Positions 17,020 to 26,007 are shown, counted from the stretch's first letter. The stretch is DNA of 64,000 nucleotides from UBA7672 sp963738625 (GCA_963738625.1 CAVTXH010000020.1:496001-560000), one strand, 5' to 3'. Numbers and translations are program-made. The notes: generated by a model not told the origin, from the letters alone.

Positions 17020-17090
17020 GATTATTGCTGGGATCATGCCAGATCGCGCACGAAATGGCAATTACTTCCTAGTGTGTTGAGCAATAAATC
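17020..17090. promoter_or_regulatory. Candidate Lrp operator pair
   Basis: GATTATTGCT (17020-17029) and AGCAATAAATC (17080-17090) are near-perfect inverted copies about six helical turns apart, in an AT-rich island between the Lrp gene and the indolepyruvate oxidoreductase gene. Lrp octamers typically bind such phased AT-rich sites. This is inference from position and symmetry. Confidence 0.55.
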
Positions 17091-17111
17091 CGCCGTGGCC
17101 ATATTCCCCTT

Positions 17112-17117
17112 AGGAGG
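17112..17117 (+). promoter_or_regulatory. Ribosome-binding site deciding a TTG start
   Basis: AGGAGG eight bases before TTG 17126 fixes this rare start codon for the long oxidoreductase gene. The next ATG in frame is 25 codons inside the protein and lacks any such site. Confidence 0.8.
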
Positions 17118-17125
17118 CGCACGAC

Positions 17126-20100
17126 TTGAAGCACGGTAGCCCTGTAACTGGCGCTGTCTCGCTTGACGACAAGTATCTGAGCGAGAGCGGCCGTGCATTC
17201 ATGACCGGCATTCACGCGCTGGTGCGCCTGCCGCTGGACAGAAAGAGGCTCGACCGCAAATCAGGCCTTAATACGGCAGGGTTCATTTCGGGCTATCGCG
17301 GCTCTCCACTCGGCGGATACGACCAGCAGCTCGCCGCGGCGAAAAAGCTGCTCGACGCTCACGACGTCAAGGTGTGGGAAGGCCTCAACGAGGACCTCGG
17401 CGCGACTGCCGTGTGGGGGAGCCAGCAGACCCACCTGTTCCCCGGCGCGAAATTCGATGGCGTGTTCGGCATCTGGTACGGCAAGGCGCCGGGCGTCGAT
17501 CGCACGGGCGATGTGTTCAAGCACGCGAACATGGCGGGCACGGATCCCAAGGGCGGCGTGCTGGCGCTGTGCGGCGACGACCCCAACTCCAAGTCGTCGA
17601 CTCTCGCCTCGCAATCCGAATTTGCGATGATCGACGCCGAGATGCCGGTGCTTGCGCCGGCCTCGATCCAGGACGTGCTCGACTATGGCATGATCGGCTG
17701 GGAGCTCAGCCGCTATTCCGGCCTGTGGATCTCGATGATCTGCCTTGCCGACACGATGGACTCGGGCGCGGTCGTCGAAGTCGGCCTGCATCGCTATGCG
17801 ACAGTGCGGCCAACCGATTTCGCACTGCCGGATGGCGGCGTGGGCATACGCATCGGCGACACGCCGCTGGCCAAAGAGCAGCGGCTACGCCAGATCAAGA
17901 TTCCCGCGGCGCAGGCGTTCGTGCGCGCCAACGGCCTCGATCGTCCGCTGCTGACCGGCAAGACGAAGCGGCTGGGCGTTGTCGTCTCCGGCCAGGCGGC
18001 GCGCGATGTGTTCGAGGCGCTGGCCGCAATGGGTCTTACGCCGGAGATGGCGGCTGACCTCGGCGTCTCAATCTTCAAGGTGGCGATGCCGTGGCCGCTG
18101 GAGCCGCAGGCGATCACCAAGTTCTGCCGCGGCATGGAGCGCGTGCTCGTCATCGAGCACAAGCGCGCGGTTGTCGAACCGCAACTCAAGGCCATCCTTT
18201 ATCACCTCGCCGACAGCGAGCGCCCGATCGTCGAAGGCAAGCGCGACCGCGATGGCGCGCCGCTGCTGTCGGATATCGCCTCGCTGTCGACAGCAGACAT
18301 CGCGCTCGCCCTGGTCGGCCGGTTGCCAGACGGCCCGCACCGCGCGAAGGCGGACGCCTATTTCACCAAGGTGCGCGGCGCGGCGCAGGCCGTCGCCGGC
18401 ATGAACCAGATCAACACGCGCAAGCCGCACTTCTGCTCCGGCTGCCCGCACAACACGTCGACGACATTGCCGGAAGGTTCCCGCGCCCTTGCCGGCATCG
18501 GCTGTCACTACATGGCGACGTTCACGCCTGAGCGGCGGACGGACATGCACACGCAGATGGGCGGCGAGGGCGCGCCGTGGATCGGCCAGTCGCCCTTTAC
18601 CGACGAGAAGCATGTGTTCGTGAATCTCGGCGACGGCACCTATAGCCATTCGGGCTCGCTGGCGATCCGAGCGGCGATCTCGGGCAAGGTCAACGCCACC
18701 TACAAAATCCTCTACAACGACGCTGTCGCCATGACGGGCGGCCAGCAGGTCGAATCCGGCCAGACGGTGCCGCAGATCGCGCGGCAGGTCGAAGCCGAAG
18801 GCGTCAAGACCATCGTGATCGTGGCGGATGACACCACGCGCTACGCGTCGGTCAGCGACCTTCCCGAAAACACGCGCATATTCGATCGGCGCAAGCTCGA
18901 CGACGTGCAGCGCGAACTGCGGGAAACCCCTGGCGTTTCCGTGCTGATCTACGACCAGGTCTGCGCCACGGAAAAGCGCCGCCGCATCAAGCGCGGCAAG
19001 ATGGAAGCGCCGACCAAGCGCGCCTTCATCAACACGGCGGTATGCGAAGGCTGCGGCGACTGTTCGGTAAAATCAAACTGCCTGTCGGTCGAGCCGGTGG
19101 AAACCGAGTACGGCCGCAAGCGCCAGATCAACCAGTCGACCTGCAACACGGACTATTCCTGCCTTGAAGGCTTCTGCCCGAGTTTCGTGACCGTCACAGG
19201 CGGCGACAGGAAGTCCGACGCCGGGCGCGCGACGCCGTCATTCGATGTCTCCGGCTTGCCGAAGCCGAATATCCCGGCGCTGGGGCATGAAGCCTGGAAT
19301 GTGGTGTTCACCGGGGTTGGCGGCACGGGCGTGACGACGGTGGCCGCCGTGCTCGCCATGGCGGCGCACGTCGACGGCAAGGCCTCGCAGACGCTGGATA
19401 TGACCGGCCTCGCCCAGAAGGGCGGACCGGTGCTGAGCCATGTGCGATTCGCGCAGAACCCCGATGACATCAAGGCGGGCAAGACCCCGCCGGCATCGGC
19501 CGACGTTGTGATTGCGTGCGATTTGGTGGTGGCCTCGTCCGGCGAAGCGCTGGTGATGTTCGACAAGGGTCGCACGGCTGTGGTCGCGAACCACGACGTG
19601 ACGCCGACCAAGGAGTTCATCGAGGACCGCAACGCCCGCTTCGATCCGGACCTGCTGACGGCGCGTGTCCGCTCGCGGGCGAAGAGCTTTGCGTCGACGA
19701 ATGCCGAAGCGCTGGCCGAGCACCATTTCGGCGACGCCATCTATACCAACATGATCATGCTGGGCATGGCGTGGCAGAACGGCCTGATCCCTGTGTCGGA
19801 CGCGGCTATCTACGAGGCCAACCGGCTCAACAAGGTGAAGGTCAAGGAGAACGCCGCCGCTTTCGACCTCGGCCGTATCGCGGCGGTCAAGCCGGACACC
19901 ATCCAGGCGCTTGCGCCCAAGCGGCCCGAGATCGAGCCGCTGTCGCTGGACGAGCTGATCGCCCGCCGCTCGGAAATGCTGAAGGCCTACCAGAATGCGG
20001 CCTATGCTGACCTCTATGAGGCGCGGGTCGCGCGCGTGCGGGCGGCGGAAAGCAATCTGAAACTCGGCGAACAGCTTACGCGCGCGGCCGCGACCTACCT

Positions 20101-20608
20101 GTCCAAGCTCATGGCCTACAAGGACGAATACGAAGTCGCCCGCCTCTATGCCCGGCCTGAATACAAACAGGCGGTCGAGGACACGTTCGGCAAGGGCGCG
20201 AAGCTCACCTTCCTGATGGCGCCGCCGCTGCTCTCGAAGAAGAACAACCGCGGCGAGCTGATCAAGCAGAATTTCGGGCCGTGGATGATGACGGCATTCA
20301 AGCTGCTGAAGCAATTCAAATGGCTACGCGGCAAGGGCCTCGACCCGTTCGGCTGGACGGTTGAACGCAAGATGGAGCGCAAGCTGCGCGACGAGTATCT
20401 GGATCGCCTGGAAAAACTCGCCCGCGAGTTGAGTGCGGACAATCATGCGCTGGCGGTCGAGATCGCGAATATTCCGGACGAGATCCGCGGCTACGGTCAC
20501 GTGAAGCACAAGTCTGTGGAAGCGGCCGAGCGGCGCCTGGCCTCGCTGATGGCGCGGTGGAACGCGAACGCGCCGGCGCCGCGCACGCCAGCGATGGCCG
20601 CTGAATAG
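17126..20608 (+). CDS. Indolepyruvate ferredoxin oxidoreductase (fused alpha-beta-type)
   Basis: A 1160-residue 2-oxoacid:ferredoxin oxidoreductase that oxidatively decarboxylates aryl or branched 2-oxoacids from amino-acid transamination to acyl-CoA. Order: pyrimidine-binding domain (SGYRGSPLGGYDQQL near residue 52), TPP/Mg domain (LGDGTYSHSGSLA near 507), an iron-sulfur region (CEGCGDCSVKSNC near 640, then CNTDYSCLEGFC), and the gamma-type domain (GVGGTGVTT near 729). Starts at TTG, supported by AGGAGG. It is divergent from an Lrp regulator. A separate ferredoxin gene is not nearby, so the electron acceptor is encoded elsewhere. Work with MmsA/MmsB and thiolase in this window is plausible. 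Confidence 0.93.
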   Translation: MKHGSPVTGAVSLDDKYLSESGRAFMTGIHALVRLPLDRKRLDRKSGLNTAGFISGYRGSPLGGYDQQLAAAKKLLDAHDVKVWEGLNEDLGATAVWGSQQTHLFPGAKFDGVFGIWYGKAPGVDRTGDVFKHANMAGTDPKGGVLALCGDDPNSKSSTLASQSEFAMIDAEMPVLAPASIQDVLDYGMIGWELSRYSGLWISMICLADTMDSGAVVEVGLHRYATVRPTDFALPDGGVGIRIGDTPLAKEQRLRQIKIPAAQAFVRANGLDRPLLTGKTKRLGVVVSGQAARDVFEALAAMGLTPEMAADLGVSIFKVAMPWPLEPQAITKFCRGMERVLVIEHKRAVVEPQLKAILYHLADSERPIVEGKRDRDGAPLLSDIASLSTADIALALVGRLPDGPHRAKADAYFTKVRGAAQAVAGMNQINTRKPHFCSGCPHNTSTTLPEGSRALAGIGCHYMATFTPERRTDMHTQMGGEGAPWIGQSPFTDEKHVFVNLGDGTYSHSGSLAIRAAISGKVNATYKILYNDAVAMTGGQQVESGQTVPQIARQVEAEGVKTIVIVADDTTRYASVSDLPENTRIFDRRKLDDVQRELRETPGVSVLIYDQVCATEKRRRIKRGKMEAPTKRAFINTAVCEGCGDCSVKSNCLSVEPVETEYGRKRQINQSTCNTDYSCLEGFCPSFVTVTGGDRKSDAGRATPSFDVSGLPKPNIPALGHEAWNVVFTGVGGTGVTTVAAVLAMAAHVDGKASQTLDMTGLAQKGGPVLSHVRFAQNPDDIKAGKTPPASADVVIACDLVVASSGEALVMFDKGRTAVVANHDVTPTKEFIEDRNARFDPDLLTARVRSRAKSFASTNAEALAEHHFGDAIYTNMIMLGMAWQNGLIPVSDAAIYEANRLNKVKVKENAAAFDLGRIAAVKPDTIQALAPKRPEIEPLSLDELIARRSEMLKAYQNAAYADLYEARVARVRAAESNLKLGEQLTRAAATYLSKLMAYKDEYEVARLYARPEYKQAVEDTFGKGAKLTFLMAPPLLSKKNNRGELIKQNFGPWMMTAFKLLKQFKWLRGKGLDPFGWTVERKMERKLRDEYLDRLEKLARELSADNHALAVEIANIPDEIRGYGHVKHKSVEAAERRLASLMARWNANAPAPRTPAMAAE

Positions 20609-20671
20609 CGGCGGCTTGGCAGCTTTCGCGCATCGCTGAAGCATGCGAAGCCTTCCTGCGGGAGCCGTTCG

Positions 20672-21187
20672 ATGTTCCAGCAGAAGCAATTGCTCATCCT
20701 CGGTGGGATGATGGCGGCCGTGATCGCCGGCGTCGTCGCTGTCTTCTTCGTCGCCTGGGGTGCGCCCGATCCGCCGCCAGCGGATGCCGGCGAGAAGCTG
20801 GCCTTCGCCGCGCGCTGGCTGCTCGTTCCGGGGCTGGCGCTGTTTGCCGGCGTCGGCGTGACGGCCAGCCAGCGGTTTTTCAATCCCTCCGCAATCGATG
20901 GCGAGCGCAAGGTCGAGGACGAGGCCTTCGAGATCAACCTTCGCTACAACCAGAACACGCTGGAACAGCTGGCGCTGGCTGCCGTGGCGTGGATGGGGTT
21001 GGCGCTGGCGTTGCCGGTGGAAGAGATTGGCGTCATTGCGCGTATGGCTGTGATGTTCGGCGTCGGGCGGCTGGCGTTCTGGATGGGCTATCACTATGCG
21101 CCGTGGGCCAGGGCGTTCGGCATGGTGCTCACCGCCTATCCCACCTTCGGCGCGCTGGTCTATCTGGCGTGGATGCCATTTCAGTAG
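20672..21187 (+). CDS. MAPEG family membrane protein
   Basis: A 171-residue integral membrane protein with about four helices (near residues 7-29, 44-65, 95-115 and 150-169). The segment RYNQNTLEQLALAAVAW is the MAPEG signature, followed by a GVGRLAFWMGYHY turn. MAPEG proteins include membrane glutathione transferases and leukotriene synthases; bacterial members are mostly untested. It lies 63 bases after the oxidoreductase gene, with a GGGAG upstream, and next to a glutathione/formaldehyde-type gene. Confidence 0.82.
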   Translation: MFQQKQLLILGGMMAAVIAGVVAVFFVAWGAPDPPPADAGEKLAFAARWLLVPGLALFAGVGVTASQRFFNPSAIDGERKVEDEAFEINLRYNQNTLEQLALAAVAWMGLALALPVEEIGVIARMAVMFGVGRLAFWMGYHYAPWARAFGMVLTAYPTFGALVYLAWMPFQ

Positions 21188-21217
21188 TTCCGCCGCGAAT
21201 ACAGGTGTTGCCGATGT

Positions 21218-21271
21218 CATGTCAGCAGCGGGACGCGTGTGAACTTGGAATCCCGACGGGCCGCTGACATG
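21218..21271. repeat. Intergenic palindrome CATGTCAGC
   Basis: CATGTCAGC (21218-21226) and GCTGACATG (21263-21271) are a perfect nine-base inverted repeat, with an inner partial continuation GCGGGA/TCCCG. It sits between the MAPEG and GFA-family genes and could form a stem-loop in RNA. Confidence 0.7.
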
Positions 21272-21297
21272 TCTCTCCCTTCGCAGGGAGGACCAAC

Positions 21298-21696
21298 ATG
21301 CTGGCAGGCGGATGTCATTGTGGGGCAACGCGTTATGAGGCCGCGGAGACGCCAAAGCGGCACTCCATCTGCCATTGCACGGATTGTCGCCGCTCGGCCG
21401 GCGCGCCGATGGTCGCCTGGGCTGTCTTCGACGAAGGCGATGTGAAGGTAACGAAGGGCCAGCCGAAAAAGCGCGCATCGTCGGACCATGGCCGACGCTA
21501 CTTCTGCCCCGAGTGCGGCACCGGATTGTTTTACACCAGCGAGAAATACCTCCCGGGCCTGATCGATCTGCAGACCGCCACGCTGGATGAGCCAGACCGC
21601 GTCGGCGCGCCGAGCGCGCAGGTGCAGATGGCCGACCGAATCGGCTGGATGGCGGATGCGCACGCGCTGCCGGCGTTCGATCGCTATCCACAATAA
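21298..21696 (+). CDS. GFA family (glutathione-dependent formaldehyde-activating-like) protein
   Basis: A 132-residue zinc protein of the Gfa/CENP-V family. Cysteine motifs GGCHCG, ICHCTDCRR and FCPECGTG give the two zinc sites seen in this fold. The Paracoccus namesake was proposed to promote S-hydroxymethylglutathione formation, although that activity is disputed. Starts at ATG 21298; GGGAGG precedes it. The S-formylglutathione hydrolase and glutathione-dependent dehydrogenase lie 2-4 kb downstream on the other strand, which fits a formaldehyde theme. Confidence 0.9.
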   Translation: MLAGGCHCGATRYEAAETPKRHSICHCTDCRRSAGAPMVAWAVFDEGDVKVTKGQPKKRASSDHGRRYFCPECGTGLFYTSEKYLPGLIDLQTATLDEPDRVGAPSAQVQMADRIGWMADAHALPAFDRYPQ

Positions 21697-21740
21697 CGCG
21701 AAGTCTTTCGTTTCCGTCCCGATGCGTTCTACACAGGGGC

Positions 21741-22871
21741 ATGGAAACGTTCGAAGCAGATGCGGTCGTGATCGGCGCTGGAGCGGTGGGCCTCAGCTGC
21801 GCGCGGGCGCTGGCGCTGAAGGGCCGCGAGGTTCTAGTGCTGGAGGCAGCGGGCGCCATAGCGACCGAAACGTCCTCGCGCAATTCCGAAGTGATCCATG
21901 CCGGGCTGTACTATCCGACGGGATCGCTGAAAGCGCAGCTCTGCGTCTCGGGGCGGCGGCAGCTCTACCAGTATTGCGCCACGCACGGCGTCGAGGCGCA
22001 TCGCTGCGGCAAGCTGGTGGTGGCGGTGGACGACGAGGAAGCGGCGGCGACGCCTGCTCTCCTGAAGCGCGCCCTCGACAATGGCGTCGAGGACACGCGC
22101 ATGGTTGACGGGGCCGAGGCGCGGCGGCTGGAGCCGGCGCTGAACCCGGAGATACGCGCCGCGATCCATTCGGAGGTAAGCGGGCTGTTCGACAGCCACG
22201 GTTACTTCCTGGCGCTGCAGGGCGAGTTCGAGGATCGCGGCGGGGCGATTGCGTTCGACGCGCCCGTAAAGCGCGGCGCGGCAATGAAAGACGGTATCGA
22301 GATCGAGACGGGCGGAGCGAACCCTACACGCATTAAGGCGCGGACCGTCGTGAACTCGGCCGGCCACCACGCCTTGCCAATCGCGCGACGTATCGAAGGC
22401 GGGCCGCAGTACGCCGGCATGAAAATGTGGTGGGTGAAAGGGTCGTACTTTGTCGCATCGGGCAGGGCTGCGTTTGCGCGGCTGATCTACCCGATGCATT
22501 CCCAAGCGAGCCAGGGACTACATCTTGCGATCGATCTCGGCGGGCGGACGCGGCTGGGCCCAGATGCGGAATGGCTGCCGCAGGGGACCGAGCCTCCCTT
22601 CGACTATGTGGTCGATCCGGCGCGGGCGGCGATGTTCTATCAATCCGTGCGGCGCTACTGGCCGGGACTGAAGGACGGGGCGCTGTCGCCGGACTATTCA
22701 GGCGTGCGGCCGAAGATCGTGGGGCCGGGCCAGCCGTCGGGAGATTTCATCATCGACGGCCCGGAAAGTCACGGCGCTCCCGGGCTGGTGAACCTCATCG
22801 GAATCGAGAGCCCGGGACTGACGTCCTCGCTGGCAATCGGCGAAAAAGTGGCTGGAATGACAGGCGTTTGA
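21741..22871 (+). CDS. FAD-dependent oxidoreductase, L-2-hydroxyglutarate oxidase-like
   Basis: A 376-residue DAO-fold flavoprotein. The ADP-binding GxGxxG is VIGAGAVGLSCARAL at the N terminus, and the region TSSRNSEVIHAGLYYPTGSL is typical of the LhgO/L2HGDH group, which oxidises L-2-hydroxyglutarate to 2-oxoglutarate and passes electrons on. The C-terminal GIESPGLTSSLAIGE is also family-typical. It is a repair enzyme for a metabolic by-product. The substrate is inferred from these motifs. It is the last gene before the tRNA. Confidence 0.85.
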   Translation: METFEADAVVIGAGAVGLSCARALALKGREVLVLEAAGAIATETSSRNSEVIHAGLYYPTGSLKAQLCVSGRRQLYQYCATHGVEAHRCGKLVVAVDDEEAAATPALLKRALDNGVEDTRMVDGAEARRLEPALNPEIRAAIHSEVSGLFDSHGYFLALQGEFEDRGGAIAFDAPVKRGAAMKDGIEIETGGANPTRIKARTVVNSAGHHALPIARRIEGGPQYAGMKMWWVKGSYFVASGRAAFARLIYPMHSQASQGLHLAIDLGGRTRLGPDAEWLPQGTEPPFDYVVDPARAAMFYQSVRRYWPGLKDGALSPDYSGVRPKIVGPGQPSGDFIIDGPESHGAPGLVNLIGIESPGLTSSLAIGEKVAGMTGV

Positions 22872-22933
22872 CGCGCCGTTTGTGCGCCTTGCGCTAGGGG
22901 CGCCCCGCGCGTATATCCCTGCGCCTCAACCTT

Positions 22934-23010
22934 GGTGGGATAGCTCAGCCGGTTAGAGCGCAGGACTCATAATCCTGAGGTCCCCGGTTCGATTCCGGGT
23001 CCCACTACCA
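22934..23010 (+). tRNA. tRNA with anticodon CAT (Met or Ile2)
   Basis: A complete 77-base tRNA. The acceptor stem GGTGGGA pairs with TCCCACT (first pair G-U), T8-A9 follow, the D arm is GCTCAGCCGGTTAGAGC, the anticodon stem CAGGA/TCCTG holds loop CTCATAA, the T arm is CCCGGTTCGATTCCGGG, and CCA is encoded. It lacks the features of initiator tRNA. Elongator Met is most likely; the lysidine-modified Ile(CAU) cannot be excluded from sequence alone. Confidence 0.95.
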
Positions 23011-23028
23011 TCCTTCCTCGACAAGCAA

Positions 23029-23062
23029 ACGACCCGGACGCAAAGGTCCGGGTCGTGCTTTG
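23029..23062 (+). terminator. Rho-independent terminator after the tRNA
   Basis: ACGACCCGGAC (23029-23039) pairs perfectly with GTCCGGGTCGT (23046-23056) across a six-base loop and is followed by GCTTTGTGTTCTT. It ends the tRNA transcript and may also serve the convergent H-NS gene. Confidence 0.8.
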
Positions 23063-23083
23063 TGTTCTTCAGCGTTACGAGAC

Positions 23084-23419
23084 CTAAACCAGAAATTTCT
23101 CCCGCTTTTCGCCCTTGCGTTCGAGTGCTTTCAGCCATTTCGGCGTCGGGCCGCGGCCGGTATAGATCTCGCCGTTCGGACCTTTGTATTTCGGCTTGAG
23201 TTTTACGCCAGCGTCTGAACGCTTGCGGCGTCCGCCCGAGCCCTTGCCCATGATCTCGTCGAAGCTGAGACCGTGAGCGGCGGCGTCTGCGCGCATCTTG
23301 GCGATGAACTCGTTCTTGGCTTCGTCTTTCTTCTCTGCGATCGCCTTTTGGGCGCGCGAAATGAGTTCATTGAGATCGGCCAGGGAAAGGTGGTCGATGT
23401 TGGGAATTCTGGATGCCAT
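23084..23419 (-). CDS. H-NS/HvrA family nucleoid protein
   Basis: A 111-residue H-NS-type DNA-binding protein. The N-terminal half is a coiled coil for oligomerisation (LADLNELISRAQKAIAEKKDE). The C-terminal DNA-binding part has KYKGPNGEIYTGRGPTPKWL, equivalent to the TWTGRGR AT-hook-like loop of HvrA proteins. It binds AT-rich DNA and silences or modulates promoters. AAGGTC precedes the ATG, and a 125-base AT-rich leader lies upstream. It is monocistronic. Confidence 0.92.
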   Translation of the reverse strand: MASRIPNIDHLSLADLNELISRAQKAIAEKKDEAKNEFIAKMRADAAAHGLSFDEIMGKGSGGRRKRSDAGVKLKPKYKGPNGEIYTGRGPTPKWLKALERKGEKREKFLV

Positions 23420-23544
23420 TGCTGACCTTCATCACTGAAATGAACACGGATAGCGGTCCCAACCTGGCAATCGCGATATAACAACTTCAATTTGATGTCT
23501 AATTATTCTATAGCGAACACTCTATCGTTTGATGTCGCATCGCT

Positions 23545-24384
23545 TCAGGCAAGCCGCCGAGCATGCCAGCCAATGTGCTCCGCCATAAAACTTGCCATGA
23601 AAAAATACGAGTGATCGTAACCGTGCTGCATCCGCAACGTAAGAGTCTGGCCGGCTTCGCGGCAGGCCTGCTCCAAGAGTTCGGGTTTGAGCTGTTCGCT
23701 CAGGAACTGATCGGCGAGGCCCTGGTCGACCAGGATGTCAGTGAAATAACCGCGCGAGACGCCGGCGCGAACAAGCTCGCAGGCATCGTGCCTGCGCCAT
23801 GTCTCGCGATCTGGTCCCAGATAGGCGCTGAACGCCTTTTCGCCCCACGGACAGTTCATCGGGGAGCAGATCGGCGCAAAAGCCGAAACGGACCGGAAAA
23901 TATCGGGATGGCGCAGCGCCAGCGTGAGTGCGCCATGGCCGCCCATGGAGTGTCCCGAGATGGCCAGCTTCACAGGATCAGCAGGATAGTTCGCGCGGAT
24001 CGCGGGAATGAGATCATCGACAATGTAGCTTTCCATCCGGAAGTGTTCCGCCCATGGCGGTTGCGTGGCGTCAACATAGAAACCGGCGCCCTGGCCGAGG
24101 TCATACGCTGGATCGTTTGCGATCTTATCTCCGCGCGGGCTGGTGTCCGGCGCGACGATGATCAGTCCGTTTTCCGCCGCGGCGGGATAGCCCCCGGCCT
24201 TGGTGGTGAAATTGTCCTCGGTGCAGGTGAGGCCGGACAGCCATAGAAGCACCGGGAAGGGACCGGGCCCTTCCGGCGTGAACACGCTGAACGTCATCGG
24301 TGTGGAAGTGGCCTTGCTGTCGTGCCGGCAATAGCGCAACTCGCCGCCGCAGACGCGATGGGATTTCACGGTTTCGATCATCAT
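23545..24384 (-). CDS. fghA: S-formylglutathione hydrolase
   Basis: A 279-residue esterase D-type hydrolase that converts S-formylglutathione to formate and glutathione, the second step of glutathione-dependent formaldehyde oxidation. The nucleophile is Ser146 in GHSMGG; WLSGLTCTEDNFTTKAG at the N-terminal part and HGYDHSYFF at the C terminus (catalytic His) are family-specific. The start is MMIETVKSHR (ATG complement of 24382-24384); the longer frame upstream is not needed. It forms a minus-strand group with the class III alcohol dehydrogenase, separated by one unknown gene. Confidence 0.95.
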   Translation of the reverse strand: MMIETVKSHRVCGGELRYCRHDSKATSTPMTFSVFTPEGPGPFPVLLWLSGLTCTEDNFTTKAGGYPAAAENGLIIVAPDTSPRGDKIANDPAYDLGQGAGFYVDATQPPWAEHFRMESYIVDDLIPAIRANYPADPVKLAISGHSMGGHGALTLALRHPDIFRSVSAFAPICSPMNCPWGEKAFSAYLGPDRETWRRHDACELVRAGVSRGYFTDILVDQGLADQFLSEQLKPELLEQACREAGQTLTLRMQHGYDHSYFFMASFMAEHIGWHARRLA

Positions 24385-24425
24385 GCCCCGTTCTACACAG
24401 GACATATGACGAGTGCGAGCGCCGC

Positions 24426-24845
24426 CTATTCGTTGCGATGCATGACCACGTAGTGGCCCTTGGGCGTGGGGCCCCACACGGCGGCGGTGTCGCCGCTGAC
24501 TTCGAAGAAGCCGACATTGTGGGTGCGTGCGAGCTTGCTCGCCTGCCGGTAGACGTGCCGCGACGATTCCCAGCGAAACCCTGCGAACACAGCCAGCTCC
24601 GCGAAGCGATATTCGCCGTGCTTGTTGTCCTCGATGTCCATCAGTGCTGAGCCATCAGGACCGACGGTCGAGGGGAAATGCCGGATCATGTCGCGATACC
24701 AGGCCTGCAGCGCGGGCGTCGTCGTCGCGGGATCGTTGGTCAGCTTGCCGTCGCCCATGCGCGCGACCGACGAATACCAGGCAAGGAAGCCGGCGCGGTC
24801 CGTGGGGGCGGCGCTCGGCTCGAATACCATGACATCGTAGCTCAT
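24426..24845 (-). CDS. Conserved hypothetical protein
   Basis: A 139-residue soluble protein beginning MSYDVMVFEPSAAPTDRAGF. I have the impression that proteins starting MSYDxMVF are widespread in proteobacteria and remain unnamed. It has several Trp and a patterned PALQAWYRDMIRHFP helix, but no motif that I can tie to a function. It lies between the S-formylglutathione hydrolase gene and the glutathione-dependent dehydrogenase gene on the same strand, with 41 and 52 base gaps. Co-transcription with the formaldehyde genes is therefore likely, but that does not prove a shared role. Confidence 0.75.
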   Translation of the reverse strand: MSYDVMVFEPSAAPTDRAGFLAWYSSVARMGDGKLTNDPATTTPALQAWYRDMIRHFPSTVGPDGSALMDIEDNKHGEYRFAELAVFAGFRWESSRHVYRQASKLARTHNVGFFEVSGDTAAVWGPTPKGHYVVMHRNE

Positions 24846-24897
24846 GGGCGCCCCCTGACACCTCGCGCTTCAGGCCTTAAGATATGCGCCTTCTATC

Positions 24898-26007
24898 TTA
24901 ATATATCACTACGCTGCGGATGCTCTTGCCCTCGTGCATGAGGTCGAAACCCTTGTTTATGTCGTCTAGTCCAAGCGTGTGCGTGATCATGGGGTCGATC
25001 TGGATCTTCCCCGTCATGTACCAGTCGACGATCTTAGGCACGTCCGTGCGGCCGCGCGCGCCGCCGAAGGCCGAGCCTTTCCAGACACGGCCAGTGACGA
25101 GCTGGAAGGGGCGCGTGGCGATCTCCTTGCCCGCCTCGGCTACACCAATGATGATGCTGGTTCCCCAGCCGCGATGGCAGCTCTCGAGCGCCTGGCGCAT
25201 GACCGTCGTGTTGCCGGTGCAGTCGAACGTGTAGTCGGCGCCGCCGTCGGTCAGCGCCACGAGGAACTGGACGAGATCGGTGGCGACGCTGTTCGGGTTG
25301 ACGAAGTGCGTCATGCCGAACCGCTCCCCCCACTCCTTGCGCTGTGGGTTGATGTCGACGCCGATGATCTTGTCAGCGCCGACCATCTTGAGGCCCTGGA
25401 TGACATTGAGGCCGATGCCGCCCAGGCCAAAGACGATGCAGTTGGCGCCAGGCTCGACGCCCGCCGTATTGACCACCGCGCCAACCCCGGTAGTGACGCC
25501 GCAGCCGATATAGCAAGCCTTGTCGAACGGCGCGTCCTCGCGGATTTTCGCGACCGCGATCTCGGGCAGCACCGTGTAGTTCGAGAAAGTCGAGCAGCCC
25601 ATATAGTGGTAGATCGGCTTGCCCTTGTAGCTGAAGCGCGAGGTGCCGTCCGGCATCAGACCCTTGCCCTGCGTCGCGCGGATGGATGTGCAGAGATTGG
25701 TTTTCTGCGACAGACAGCTTTTGCACTGGCGGCATTCGGGCGTGTAGAGCGGGATCACGTGGTCGCCGACCTTCACCGACGTCACGCCTGGGCCGACCTC
25801 GCGCACGATGCCTGCGCCCTCATGGCCCAGGATCGAGGGGAAAATGCCCTCTGAATCGAGTCCATCAAGCGTGTAGGCGTCGGTATGGCAGATGCCGGTC
25901 GCCTTGATCTCGACCAGCACTTCGCCGGCCCTCGGGCCATCGAGATCGAGCTCGACGATTTCGAGCGGCTTCTTCGCTTCGAACGCGACGGCGGCGCGGG
26001 TTTTCAT
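24898..26007 (-). CDS. frmA: S-(hydroxymethyl)glutathione dehydrogenase / class III alcohol dehydrogenase
   Basis: A 369-residue zinc dehydrogenase that oxidises S-hydroxymethylglutathione to S-formylglutathione with NAD, and also reduces S-nitrosoglutathione. Catalytic zinc ligands are in TGICHTDAYTLDG and GHEGAGIV; structural zinc cysteines are in CRQCKSCLSQKTNLC. The class III hallmark is the segment KGLMPDGTSRFSYKGKPIYH. It is the first gene of the minus-strand formaldehyde group and works directly before the S-formylglutathione hydrolase. Confidence 0.96.
   Translation of the reverse strand: MKTRAAVAFEAKKPLEIVELDLDGPRAGEVLVEIKATGICHTDAYTLDGLDSEGIFPSILGHEGAGIVREVGPGVTSVKVGDHVIPLYTPECRQCKSCLSQKTNLCTSIRATQGKGLMPDGTSRFSYKGKPIYHYMGCSTFSNYTVLPEIAVAKIREDAPFDKACYIGCGVTTGVGAVVNTAGVEPGANCIVFGLGGIGLNVIQGLKMVGADKIIGVDINPQRKEWGERFGMTHFVNPNSVATDLVQFLVALTDGGADYTFDCTGNTTVMRQALESCHRGWGTSIIIGVAEAGKEIATRPFQLVTGRVWKGSAFGGARGRTDVPKIVDWYMTGKIQIDPMITHTLGLDDINKGFDLMHEGKSIRSVVIY

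Noticed and set aside
22934..23010. tRNA as an integration site of a genomic island
   Set aside because: No integrase, no direct repeat of the tRNA 3' end nearby, and housekeeping-like genes on both sides.
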